Of a stretch of 64,000 bases of DNA, positions 55,723 to 64,000 are shown in pieces. The notes beneath the pieces are model-generated. The model saw only the letters and a program-made list of their open reading frames with translations, ran no database searches and had not been told where the DNA came from. A program made the position numbers and the translations under genes. This DNA comes from Burkholderia sp. Bp8963 (GTDB lineage: Bacteria > Pseudomonadota > Gammaproteobacteria > Burkholderiales > Burkholderiaceae), in assembly GCF_003854275.1 (NCBI RefSeq), contig NZ_QTQP01000033.1, forward strand, positions 1 to 64,000, given 5' to 3'. Numbering within the stretch: the first letter of the stretch is position 1; every line of letters begins with the position of its first letter.

Positions 55723-56862
55723 ATGACGAGCGAAACTTCCGTCAATCTTCTCGACTTCGACGCCGAGGGCCTTGTCGCGTACTGCGGCAGCCTCGGCGAG
55801 AAGCCGTTCCGCGCCAAGCAGTTGCAGCGCTGGATCCACCAATATAACGCCGGCGATTTCGACGGCATGACCGATCTCGCGAAATCCCTGAGGGAAAAGC
55901 TCAAGGGCCGCGCGACGATCGCGATGCCGGATATCGCCAGCGATCACGTTTCCGCCGACGGCACGCGCAAGTGGCTGATCGACGTCGGAAACGGCAACGC
56001 GGTCGAAACCGTTTTCATCCCGGAAGAGACGCGCGGCACGCTGTGCGTGTCGTCGCAGGCGGGGTGCGCGGTCAATTGCCGCTTCTGCTCGACGGGCAAG
56101 CAGGGTTTCTCCCGCAACCTGTCGACAGGCGAAATCATCGGCCAGCTGCGGATGGCCGAATTTGCATTGCGTGCGTCGCTCGGGCGTGCGCCCGGCCCGA
56201 ACGGCAAGGCCGAACGGGTGATCACCAACGTGGTGATGATGGGCATGGGTGAGCCGCTTCTGAATTACAGCGCGGTCGTGCCTGCGATGCGGCTGATGCT
56301 CGACGACAACGCGTACGGGCTGTCGCGCCGCCGCGTCACGCTGTCGACGTCCGGTGTCGTGCCGATGATGGACCGCCTCGGCGCCGAATTGCCGGTTGCG
56401 CTGGCCGTGTCGCTGCATGCGCCGAACGATGCGCTGCGCGACGAACTGGTGCCGCTCAACAAGAAGCATCCGCTTCGCGAGCTGATGGCCGCGTGCCAGC
56501 GCTATCTGAAAGTCGCGCCGCGCGACTTCATCACGTTCGAATACTGCATGCTCGACGGCGTCAACGACACCGAAGCGCATGCGCGTGAACTGCTCGCGGT
56601 GACGCGCGACGTCCCGTGCAAGTTCAATCTGATCCCGTTCAATCCGTTTCCGGAGTCGGGTCTTATCCGATCGAAGCCGGAGCAGATCAAGCGCTTTGCG
56701 CAGGTGCTCATCGACGCGGGTGTCGTCACGACGGTGCGCAAGACGCGCGGCGACGACATCGACGCCGCGTGCGGTCAGCTGGCAGGTACGGTGAAGGATC
56801 GCACGCGCCTCGCGGAACGGACGGGCGCAGCAGGGAAAATTATCGAGGTTCGGGCGATTTAA
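55723..56862 (+). CDS. rlmN: Dual-specificity rRNA/tRNA methyltransferase RlmN
   Basis: RlmN is a radical SAM enzyme that methylates C2 of A2503 in 23S rRNA and A37 of some tRNAs. The radical SAM motif is CAVNCRFC, with [10 protein letters not shown] after it. A second conserved cysteine region lies near the C-terminus (DIDAACGQL), where Cys forms the methyl-carrying intermediate. Length is 379 residues. It follows ndk by 57 bases. Confidence 0.97.
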   Translation: MTSETSVNLLDFDAEGLVAYCGSLGEKPFRAKQLQRWIHQYNAGDFDGMTDLAKSLREKLKGRATIAMPDIASDHVSADGTRKWLIDVGNGNAVETVFIPEETRGTLCVSSQAGCAVNCRFCSTGKQGFSRNLSTGEIIGQLRMAEFALRASLGRAPGPNGKAERVITNVVMMGMGEPLLNYSAVVPAMRLMLDDNAYGLSRRRVTLSTSGVVPMMDRLGAELPVALAVSLHAPNDALRDELVPLNKKHPLRELMAACQRYLKVAPRDFITFEYCMLDGVNDTEAHARELLAVTRDVPCKFNLIPFNPFPESGLIRSKPEQIKRFAQVLIDAGVVTTVRKTRGDDIDAACGQLAGTVKDRTRLAERTGAAGKIIEVRAI

Positions 56863-57028
56863 CAGGGGCGCCTGGCTGGGGATGTCCGGACTTTTTGGCG
56901 GTACAACACGCGAATAGCGATCGGACGCGGCGCCAGGTGCGCCGCGCATGGCATGGACGGTCGCGGGCGCGGCGCCGGCAGGAGCCGGCAGCGCTCGCCA
57001 GTGAAGAAGAATCGACGCGAGGACAAGG

Positions 57029-58051
57029 ATGAGTGAGCCGCAGCCGTCAAACGGCGCAGAGACGAACGCCGGCAAACCGGTAACGGCCGGACTGGAATCG
57101 CTGGCCGCCGTGGGAAGCCGGTTGGCGCAGCTTCGGGAGGCGCGGGGCTGGACGGTCGACGACGTGTCGGCGCGGCTCAAGGTCGCACCGCCGAAGCTGC
57201 GGGCGCTCGAGGCGGGCGACATCAGCCATCTGCCCGGCGTGACGTTCGCGCTCGGTGTCGTGCGCAGCTACGCGAAGATGCTCGGCGTCGATCCGGAGCC
57301 GTTCGCTCAGGCGCTGCGCCGCGAGCGCGGCGTGCCGGAGGTGGATCTGTCGATGCCGGCGGCGTCGGGGACGGATCTGCCGCGCGGGCGCGTGTCGATT
57401 CCGCTCGGCGGCCCGTCGCGACACCGTCCGTGGATGTGGGGGACCGCTGCCGCCGTCGTCGCGGTGATCGCCGCGGCGATGTGGCACACTGGCGGCGATT
57501 CGTCGAACTGGCTCGCCCGCTTCAAGGGCGGCGGCGCGCAGGGTGCGTCCGCTGCGCAGGCGTCTGCACCTATTGAAGCGGCGTCGTCCGTCGGCGAAGC
57601 GAGTGCGGTCGTCGCGTCGGCGTCAGCGGTCCATCAGGTTCCGGCCGCGGCGGCGACGTCGGGTGTCGCGGCGGCGGTGCCGCAAGCGGTGGCATCGGCT
57701 GCGCCGGCGGCGGTCGCGCCGGTGTCGCAGCCCGCGGCGATTGCGCCGGCAGCGAGCGCGGTGGCGGCAGCGGCCCAGCCGGCGAGCGTTGTCGTCGCGG
57801 CAGGCCAGTCGGTTCTTGAGCTGAAGGTCAAGCAGGACAGCTGGTTCAGCGTGCGCGACAAGAACGGCAAGGAACTGTTCTCGTCGCTGGTGCGCGCCGG
57901 CGAGACGAAGCAGGTCGCGGGTAACGGTCCGCTGAAGGTCACGATCGGCAACAAGGCGGGTCTGGACACGATCGCGTTCGACGGTAAACCCGTCGATCCG
58001 GCAAAATATTCGGCAGCGCGGGGGAACGTGGCGCGGTTCACGTTGCCCTGA
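57029..58051 (+). CDS. rodZ: RodZ-like helix-turn-helix/DUF4115 membrane protein
   Basis: RodZ links MreB to the membrane for rod shape. The N-terminal HTH_25 domain (LAQLREARGWTVDDVSARL) is followed by one transmembrane helix at about residues 130-152 (WMWGTAAAVVAVIAAAMW). A periplasmic Ala/Val-rich linker leads to a C-terminal DUF4115 domain starting SVLELKVKQDSWFSV. Length is 340 residues. It is placed between rlmN and ispG, as in other proteobacteria. A terminator-like hairpin follows. Confidence 0.92.
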   Translation: MSEPQPSNGAETNAGKPVTAGLESLAAVGSRLAQLREARGWTVDDVSARLKVAPPKLRALEAGDISHLPGVTFALGVVRSYAKMLGVDPEPFAQALRRERGVPEVDLSMPAASGTDLPRGRVSIPLGGPSRHRPWMWGTAAAVVAVIAAAMWHTGGDSSNWLARFKGGGAQGASAAQASAPIEAASSVGEASAVVASASAVHQVPAAAATSGVAAAVPQAVASAAPAAVAPVSQPAAIAPAASAVAAAAQPASVVVAAGQSVLELKVKQDSWFSVRDKNGKELFSSLVRAGETKQVAGNGPLKVTIGNKAGLDTIAFDGKPVDPAKYSAARGNVARFTLP

Positions 58052-58055
58052 CGGC

Positions 58056-58088
58056 AAGCGCCGTGGCTAAGCGGGCACGGCGCTTTTT
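58056..58088 (+). terminator. Terminator-like hairpin between rodZ and ispG
   Basis: A perfect 10-bp stem AAGCGCCGTG/CACGGCGCTT (58056-58065 with 58076-58085) is followed by a short T-run. It lies inside the conserved gene series, so ispG may have its own promoter or depend on readthrough. Confidence 0.75.
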
Positions 58089-58124
58089 CAATTCATGTGC
58101 CGCGTTGCGGCGCATTCCGCGTAA

Positions 58125-59441
58125 ATGGATCTATCGATGCAATCCGAAGCTCAATCCCCACGCAGCAGTCAGATTTGTTCAACCGAGCCGGTGTTCGGCG
58201 GGCATGCGCCGCGCCGCGTGTCGCATGCGGTGAATGTCCGTTGGGGCGGGCAGCTCGTGACGATCGGCGGCGATGCGCCGGTGCGCGTCCAGTCGATGAC
58301 GAACACCGATACCGCGGACGCGATCGGTACGGCGATCCAGATCAAGGAGCTCGCGAACGCGGGCTCCGAACTGGTGCGCATCACGGTCAACACGCCCGAG
58401 GCGGCGGCCGCCGTGCCGGCGATCCGCGAGCAGCTCGACCGGATGGGCGTGACGGTGCCGCTCGTCGGCGACTTCCATTACAACGGCCACCTGCTGCTGC
58501 GCGACCATCCGGGCTGCGCGGAGGCGCTGTCGAAGTACCGGATCAACCCCGGCAACGTCGGCCATGGCGCGAAACGCGACACGCAGTTCGCGCAGATGAT
58601 CGAAGCGGCGATCAAGTACGACAAGGCGGTGCGGATCGGCGTGAACTGGGGCAGCCTCGACCAGGACCTGCTCGCGCGGATGATGGACGAGAACGGTACG
58701 CGCGCGCAACCGTGGGATGCGCAGAGCGTGATGTACGAGGCGCTGATCCAGTCGGCGGTCGGCTCGGCCGAGCGCGCGGTCGAACTGGGTCTCGGCCGTG
58801 ACCGCATCGTGCTGTCGTGCAAGGTCAGCGGCGTGCAGGACCTGATCGCCGTGTACCGCGAACTGGCGCGTCGCTGCGGCTTCGCGCTGCACCTCGGGCT
58901 GACCGAGGCGGGCATGGGCTCGAAGGGCATCGTCGCATCGACGGCGGCGCTCGGCGTGCTGCTGCAGGAAGGCATCGGCGACACGATTCGCATCTCGCTG
59001 ACGCCGGAGCCGGGCGCGCCGCGCACGGGCGAAGTGGTGGTCGGCCAGGAAATCCTGCAGACGATGGGCATGCGCTCGTTCGCACCAATGGTGATCGCGT
59101 GCCCGGGTTGCGGCCGCACGACGAGCACGCTGTTCCAGGAGCTCGCGATGCAGATCCAGACCTACCTGCGCGAGCAGATGCCGGTCTGGCGCAAGACCTA
59201 TCCGGGCGTCGAGACGATGAACGTCGCGGTGATGGGCTGCATCGTCAACGGCCCGGGCGAATCGAAGCACGCGAACATCGGCATCAGCCTGCCGGGTTCC
59301 GGCGAGAATCCGGCCGCGCCTGTCTTCATCGACGGCGAGAAGGTCAAGACGCTGCGCGGCGAACACATCGCAGAGGAATTCCAGCAGATCGTCAGCGATT
59401 ACGTCGAACGCACCTATGGCCGCGCTGCGGCACTGAACTAA
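58125..59441 (+). CDS. ispG: 4-hydroxy-3-methylbut-2-enyl-diphosphate synthase (IspG/GcpE)
   Basis: IspG makes HMBPP in the MEP isoprenoid pathway using a [4Fe-4S] cluster. Cluster cysteines are in ACPGCGRTT and [10 protein letters not shown]. The TIM-barrel begins near [14 protein letters not shown], and NPGNVG is conserved. Length is 438 residues. The first 35 or so residues are variable, so the ATG at 58137 is an alternative start. hisS follows 16 bases later. Confidence 0.97.
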   Translation: MDLSMQSEAQSPRSSQICSTEPVFGGHAPRRVSHAVNVRWGGQLVTIGGDAPVRVQSMTNTDTADAIGTAIQIKELANAGSELVRITVNTPEAAAAVPAIREQLDRMGVTVPLVGDFHYNGHLLLRDHPGCAEALSKYRINPGNVGHGAKRDTQFAQMIEAAIKYDKAVRIGVNWGSLDQDLLARMMDENGTRAQPWDAQSVMYEALIQSAVGSAERAVELGLGRDRIVLSCKVSGVQDLIAVYRELARRCGFALHLGLTEAGMGSKGIVASTAALGVLLQEGIGDTIRISLTPEPGAPRTGEVVVGQEILQTMGMRSFAPMVIACPGCGRTTSTLFQELAMQIQTYLREQMPVWRKTYPGVETMNVAVMGCIVNGPGESKHANIGISLPGSGENPAAPVFIDGEKVKTLRGEHIAEEFQQIVSDYVERTYGRAAALN

Positions 59442-59457
59442 TCCGTCAACACACACG

Positions 59458-60798
59458 ATGACTGAACAAAAACGCAAGATCGAGAAGCTCACGGGCGTCA
59501 AGGGCATGAACGACATCCTCCCGCAGGATGCCGGCCTGTGGGAATTCTTCGAAGCCACCGTGAAGTCGCTGCTGCGCGCCTACGGCTACCAGAACATCCG
59601 CACGCCGATCGTCGAGCACACGCAGCTCTTCACGCGCGGCATCGGCGAAGTCACGGACATCGTCGAGAAGGAGATGTACAGCTTCACCGACTCGCTGAAC
59701 GGCGAGCACCTGACGATGCGCCCGGAGAACACGGCCGCCGTCGTGCGTGCTGCGATCGAGCACAACATGCTGTACGACGGCCCGAAGCGCCTGTGGTACA
59801 TCGGCCCGATGTTCCGTCACGAGCGTCCGCAGCGCGGCCGCTACCGCCAGTTCCACCAGGTCGGCGTCGAGGCGCTCGGTTTCGCGGGCCCGGACGCGGA
59901 CGCGGAAATCATCATGATGTGCCAGCGGCTGTGGGACGACCTCGGCCTGATGGGCATCAAGCTCGAGATCAATTCGCTCGGTCTCGCGGAAGAGCGCGCA
60001 GCGCACCGCGTCGAGCTGATCAAGTATCTCGAGCAGCACGTCGACGCGCTGGACGCCGAAGCGCAGCGCCGCCTGTATACGAACCCGCTGCGCGTGCTCG
60101 ACACGAAGAACCCGGCGCTTCAGGAGATCGCGCAGAACGCGCCGAAGCTGATCGACTTCCTCGGCGACGAATCGCGTGCGCACTTCGAAGGGCTGCAGCG
60201 CCTGCTGAAGGCGAACAACATTCCGTTCACGATCAACCCGCGTCTCGTGCGTGGCCTCGACTACTACAACCTGACCGTGTTCGAGTGGGTGACCGACAAG
60301 CTCGGCGCGCAGGGCACGGTGGCAGCCGGCGGCCGCTACGATCCGCTGATCGAGCAGCTCGGCGGCAAGCCGACCGCCGCGTGCGGCTGGGCAATGGGCG
60401 TCGAGCGCATTCTCGAGCTGCTGAAGGAAGAGCAGCTCGTGCCCGAGCAGGACGGCGTCGACGTGTACGTCGTGCACCAGGGCGAAGCGGCGCGCGAGCA
60501 GGCGTTCATCGCGGCCGAGCGGCTGCGTGACACGGGCCTCGACGTGATCTTCCACTGCAGCGCGGATGGCGCGCCGGCGAGCTTCAAGTCGCAGATGAAG
60601 CGTGCCGATGCGAGCGGCGCCGCATTCGCGGTGATCTTCGGCGAAGAGGAGATCGCGAACGGCACGGTGGGCGTGAAAGCGCTGCGCGGTGTCGGCGAGG
60701 AAGGGGAAAAGAACGTTCAGCAGACCGTACCGGTCGAAAGCTTGACCGAATTCCTAATCAATGCGATGGTTGCATCCGCCGAAGACGGCGACGACTGA
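59458..60798 (+). CDS. hisS: Histidine-tRNA ligase
   Basis: HisS charges tRNA-His. The class II motifs are present: motif 2 region [17 protein letters not shown], the histidine-specific [15 protein letters not shown] and motif 3 AMGVERI. A C-terminal anticodon-binding domain occupies the last 95 residues. Length is 446 residues. It is followed by the yfgM-like gene 55 bases later. Confidence 0.98.
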   Translation: MTEQKRKIEKLTGVKGMNDILPQDAGLWEFFEATVKSLLRAYGYQNIRTPIVEHTQLFTRGIGEVTDIVEKEMYSFTDSLNGEHLTMRPENTAAVVRAAIEHNMLYDGPKRLWYIGPMFRHERPQRGRYRQFHQVGVEALGFAGPDADAEIIMMCQRLWDDLGLMGIKLEINSLGLAEERAAHRVELIKYLEQHVDALDAEAQRRLYTNPLRVLDTKNPALQEIAQNAPKLIDFLGDESRAHFEGLQRLLKANNIPFTINPRLVRGLDYYNLTVFEWVTDKLGAQGTVAAGGRYDPLIEQLGGKPTAACGWAMGVERILELLKEEQLVPEQDGVDVYVVHQGEAAREQAFIAAERLRDTGLDVIFHCSADGAPASFKSQMKRADASGAAFAVIFGEEEIANGTVGVKALRGVGEEGEKNVQQTVPVESLTEFLINAMVASAEDGDD

Positions 60799-60853
60799 TC
60801 GCGCTGGCGTCCGCTCGACAACAAAGGCCTGAACAGGAAGGAATCGCTCGCCG

Positions 60854-61483
60854 ATGAGTTACCACGACGAACAAGAATCGATTGAAAGCCTCAAGGCGTG
60901 GTGGGCCCGCTGGGGCAACCTCGCCACGTGGATCGTCCTCGCGGCGCTCGTCGTCGCGGCCGGTTTCAACGGCTGGAATTACTGGCAGCGTCGTCAGGCC
61001 GCCGAGGCGTCCGGCCTGTACGAGCAGGTGCAGAAGGCCGCCGCGGCGAACGACAAGACGACGATGGCCCGCGCCGCCACCGACATGGAAGACAAGTACG
61101 GCAGCACGCCGTATGCGCAGATGACGGCGCTCGCGGCCGCGAAGGTGCTGTACGCCGCAGGCGATGTCGCCGGTGCGAAGGCGCAGCTGCAATGGGCGGC
61201 CGATCACGCGAAGGACGACGAGTACAAGCAGATCGCGAAGCTGCGCCTCGCGTCGCTGCTGCTCGACGAGAAGGCGTACGACGCGGGGCTCGCGCTGCTG
61301 TCGGGTACGCCGGTCGATGCGTTCAAGGGTCTCGTGGCCGATCGCCGTGGCGATCTGCTCGCCGCGCAAGGCAAGACCGACGACGCGCGCGCCGCGTACA
61401 AGCTCGCGCTCGACGGCCTGCCGAAGGAAGACCAGTCGGCGCGCCAGCTCGTGCAGTTCAAGCTGGACGCGCTCGGCGGCTGA
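60854..61483 (+). CDS. YfgM-like tetratricopeptide membrane protein
   Basis: This 209-residue protein has one N-terminal transmembrane helix (ATWIVLAALVVAAGF at about residues 24-40) and a TPR-like periplasmic domain. It corresponds to YfgM, an ancillary SecYEG-associated chaperone encoded beside bamB. The position between hisS and bamB supports this. Repeats are helical (AAKVLYAAGDVAGAKAQLQWA). The symbol is left empty because YfgM and other TPR_21 proteins are not easily told apart. Confidence 0.9.
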   Translation: MSYHDEQESIESLKAWWARWGNLATWIVLAALVVAAGFNGWNYWQRRQAAEASGLYEQVQKAAAANDKTTMARAATDMEDKYGSTPYAQMTALAAAKVLYAAGDVAGAKAQLQWAADHAKDDEYKQIAKLRLASLLLDEKAYDAGLALLSGTPVDAFKGLVADRRGDLLAAQGKTDDARAAYKLALDGLPKEDQSARQLVQFKLDALGG

Positions 61484-61524
61484 GCGCCGGCCCCCTCAAC
61501 CTCTTAACTTTGCTTCGCTAACCG

Positions 61525-62670
61525 ATGAATTTGCTGAAACGTTACGCTGTGCCCGTTGCCTGCGCGGCGGCCGTCCTGGCGCTGGGGGCCTGCTCGTCGA
61601 CGAAGGACGCGCGTCGCGTGCCGACGCCGCTCACCGAGTTCAAATCCGTCCTCGACGTGCAACAGGTCTGGTCGGCGAGCGTCGGCAAGGGCGATCGCTA
61701 CCTGTTCTCGCCGGTGGCGGTGGGCGATGCCGTGTACGCGGCCGGCGCGAACGGCTCGGTCGAGAAGATCGACGCGAAGACCGGGCAGCGGATCTGGCGC
61801 ACCAAGCTCGATTCGGACCTGTCGGCGGGTGTCGGCAGCGACGGCAACCTGACCGCGGTCGGCGCGCTGAAGGGCGGCGTGTTCGTGCTCGGCCAGGACG
61901 GCAAGCTGCTGTGGAAGACGTCCGTGCAGGGCGAGATCTTCTCGCCGCCGCTCGTCGGCAACGGTCTCGTGATTGTCCGCACGATCGACGGCCAGGTGAT
62001 CGCGTTCAATGCGCAGACGGGCGAGCAGAAGTGGAACTACCGCAACCGCGCGGTGCCGCTGAACCTGCGCGTGTCGGCGGGCATGACGTTCGCGGGCGAC
62101 GCCGCGGTGCTCGCGGGCTTCCCGGGCGGCGGCCTCGTCGCGATCAACCTGCAGACGGGCGAGCCGTACTGGCAGACGCCCGTGTCGTTCCCGAAGGGCG
62201 TGACGGAAGTCGAGCGCATCAACGACGTCAGCGGTCCGCCGACGCTCGTCGGCGCCGAAGCCTGCGCGGTGACGTTCCAGGGCCAGCTCGGTTGCTTCGA
62301 CGCGAACTCGGGGCGCCCGCTGTGGGAAAAGACGTTCTCGAGCCGCAGCGGCCTCGCGCAGGACGATTCGGTCGTCGCGGGCGGCGACGACTGGTCGGTC
62401 GTGAGCGCGTACGACGCGGCAAGCGGCAACGAGCTGTGGCGCAACGAGAAGCTGAAGAGCCGTGACGTCGGCGTGCCCTATCTGCTCGGCCATGCAGTCG
62501 TGATGGGCGACTACAAGGGCTTCGTGCATTTCCTGTCGCGCGAGGATGGCAGCTTCATCGCGCGGATGAAGACCGACGGCAGCGCGATCACGGCGGCGCC
62601 CGTTCTCGCGGGCAACACGCTCGTCGTGCAGACGAAGGATGGTGGCCTGTACGGCTTCCGTCCGCGCTGA
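61525..62670 (+). CDS. bamB: Outer membrane assembly lipoprotein BamB
   Basis: BamB is a lipoprotein of the BAM outer-membrane assembly complex. A signal peptide ends in lipobox LGAC (Cys22). The rest is an eight-bladed PQQ-type propeller, with blade motifs such as VYAAGANGSVEKIDAKTG and VIAFNAQTGEQKW. Length is 381 residues. It follows the yfgM-like gene and precedes der, the usual order. Confidence 0.96.
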   Translation: MNLLKRYAVPVACAAAVLALGACSSTKDARRVPTPLTEFKSVLDVQQVWSASVGKGDRYLFSPVAVGDAVYAAGANGSVEKIDAKTGQRIWRTKLDSDLSAGVGSDGNLTAVGALKGGVFVLGQDGKLLWKTSVQGEIFSPPLVGNGLVIVRTIDGQVIAFNAQTGEQKWNYRNRAVPLNLRVSAGMTFAGDAAVLAGFPGGGLVAINLQTGEPYWQTPVSFPKGVTEVERINDVSGPPTLVGAEACAVTFQGQLGCFDANSGRPLWEKTFSSRSGLAQDDSVVAGGDDWSVVSAYDAASGNELWRNEKLKSRDVGVPYLLGHAVVMGDYKGFVHFLSREDGSFIARMKTDGSAITAAPVLAGNTLVVQTKDGGLYGFRPR

Positions 62671-62914
62671 CGCGCAACGGCGCGCAGGCCGCGGCGCGGG
62701 CAGGTCCCGCATGCCGCGCCGGCGCGTGAAATGATGGCGGCCGGTGTCCCCGGCCGCTCGGTATTTGAAAGGCAGTTCGAGAGAAAGCATGATGGCGCGC
62801 AGTGCGCGCCTGGCGCGCGCATCCGGCGCGGCGCGAATTCGTGATATTTTCATTCAGCGCAGCCGCCCGCAGCAGCGGGCCTCCCGCTGCTGCGCATCAC
62901 CGTAGACAACACAG

Positions 62915-64000
62915 ATGAAACCGGTCATTGCCCTCGTTGGGCGCCCCAATGTGGGGAAATCCACGCTGTTCAACCGGCTCACGCGCTCGCGCGATGCGCT
63001 GGTCGCTGACTTGCCGGGCCTGACGCGCGATCGCCATTACGGCGAAGGTCGGGTCGGCGAGCGGCCTTATCTCGTCGTCGACACGGGCGGCTTCGAGCCG
63101 GTCGCGAAGGACGGCATCCTGCACGAGATGGCGCGCCAGACGCGCCAGGCGGTCGAAGAGGCCGACGTCGTCGTGTTCATCGTCGACGGCCGCAACGGGC
63201 TCGCGCCGCAGGACAAGTCGATCGCCGACTACCTGCGCAAGACCGGCCGGCCGATCTTCCTCGTCGTCAACAAGGCCGAGGGGATGAAGTACACGGCGGT
63301 CGCGTCGGACTTCTACGAGCTCGGGCTCGGCGATCCGCGCGCGATCTCGGCGGCGCACGGCGACGGCGTCACCGACATGATCAACGAGGCGCTCGAGGTC
63401 GCGTACGCGGATCAGCCGGATGAAGAGGACGACAACGATCCGTCGCGCGGCATCAAGATCGCGATCGTCGGGCGGCCGAACGTCGGCAAGTCGACGCTCG
63501 TCAACGCGCTGATCGGCGAAGACCGCGTGATCGCATTCGACATGCCGGGCACGACGCGCGACTCGATCTACGTCGACTTCGAGCGTAACGGCAAGAAATA
63601 CACGCTGATCGACACGGCCGGCCTGCGCCGCCGCGGCAAGGTATTCGAAGCGATCGAAAAGTTCTCGGTCGTGAAGACGCTGCAGTCGATCTCCGACGCG
63701 AACGTCGTCATTCTTCTGCTGGACGCGCAGCAGGACATTTCCGACCAGGACGCGCATATCGCGGGCTTCGTCGTCGAGCAGGGCCGTGCGCTCGTGATCG
63801 GCGTCAACAAGTGGGACGGGCTCGACGAGCACGCGCGCGATCGCGCGAAAGCGGATTTGACCCGCAAGCTGAAGTTCCTCGACTTCGCGAAGTCGCACTT
63901 CATTTCCGCCGCGAAGAAGACGGGCATCGGCACGCTGATGCGCTCGGTCGACGACGCGTATGCGGCGGCGATGGCGAAGCTGCCGACGCCGAAGCTCACG
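62915..64000 (+). CDS. der: Ribosome-associated GTPase Der (EngA), truncated by window edge
   Basis: Der is an essential double-GTPase for 50S subunit assembly. The first 362 codons are present. G1 motifs GRPNVGKST occur twice (residues 9-17 and about 187-195), with DTGGFE and DTAGLRR as the two G3 motifs and NKAEG and NKWDG as G4. The C-terminal KH-like domain is cut off by the edge of the window at 64000. It starts 244 bases after bamB; no promoter is evident. Confidence 0.97.
   Translation, partial: MKPVIALVGRPNVGKSTLFNRLTRSRDALVADLPGLTRDRHYGEGRVGERPYLVVDTGGFEPVAKDGILHEMARQTRQAVEEADVVVFIVDGRNGLAPQDKSIADYLRKTGRPIFLVVNKAEGMKYTAVASDFYELGLGDPRAISAAHGDGVTDMINEALEVAYADQPDEEDDNDPSRGIKIAIVGRPNVGKSTLVNALIGEDRVIAFDMPGTTRDSIYVDFERNGKKYTLIDTAGLRRRGKVFEAIEKFSVVKTLQSISDANVVILLLDAQQDISDQDAHIAGFVVEQGRALVIGVNKWDGLDEHARDRAKADLTRKLKFLDFAKSHFISAAKKTGIGTLMRSVDDAYAAAMAKLPTPKLT

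Overview
The window is gene-dense, high-GC DNA. Gene content and order point to a Burkholderia primary chromosome, most likely of the B. cepacia complex: a complete Ara4N (lipid A modification) locus, surE-pcm-nlpD-rpoS, ffs-dnaX-ybaB-recR, ndk-rlmN-rodZ-ispG-hisS-yfgM-bamB-der, and trxA-rho. This identification is inferred from protein families and synteny, not from a database search. I found no insertion sequence, prophage, CRISPR array, tRNA or rRNA.

Layout. 0.2-12.2 kb is almost all on the minus strand: an NlpC/P60 lipoprotein, phoH, a Bcp peroxiredoxin, then the Ara4N genes (arnD, two separate arnA halves, arnC, arnB, a small flippase, arnT) and a Mth938-like protein. 12.5-18.9 kb is on the plus strand: alaA, hom, thrC, then moeA-moaD-moaE. 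18.9-25.3 kb holds a truncated haemoglobin divergent from an NsrR-type regulator, clpB, a YidB-like protein, a secreted helix-hairpin-helix protein with an Ala/Lys tail, and a MerR regulator overlapping a carboxymuconolactone-decarboxylase-family gene.

25.4-33.3 kb is an acetoin catabolism locus. acoR (sigma-54 activator) is divergent from acoX-acoA-acoB-acoC-lipA. The intergenic region carries a strong sigma-54 promoter and an array of GTGAGA-type inverted repeats that are good candidates for AcoR sites. 33.3-42 kb is on the minus strand: a MATE exporter, a GT-C membrane glycosyltransferase, rpmE2, mtfA, a 14-TM MFS exporter with its MerR regulator, rho and trxA.

42.3-64 kb is mostly on the plus strand: 4.5S RNA, dnaX-ybaB-recR, a class III CoA-transferase, surE-pcm-nlpD-rpoS, two nucleases, rlmD, a Bax-inhibitor-1 protein (minus), ndk, rlmN, rodZ, ispG, hisS, yfgM, bamB and the first 362 codons of der, which runs off the right edge.

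Most of the window is well-characterised housekeeping. The less explained signals are in non-coding DNA: the aco upstream array, a 12-codon reading frame with a strong Shine-Dalgarno sequence inside the aco operon, nested inverted repeats over the ffs promoter, predicted leaderless starts at dnaX and surE, and short tandem repeats at two convergent gene ends. I did not see a clearly new multi-gene system.
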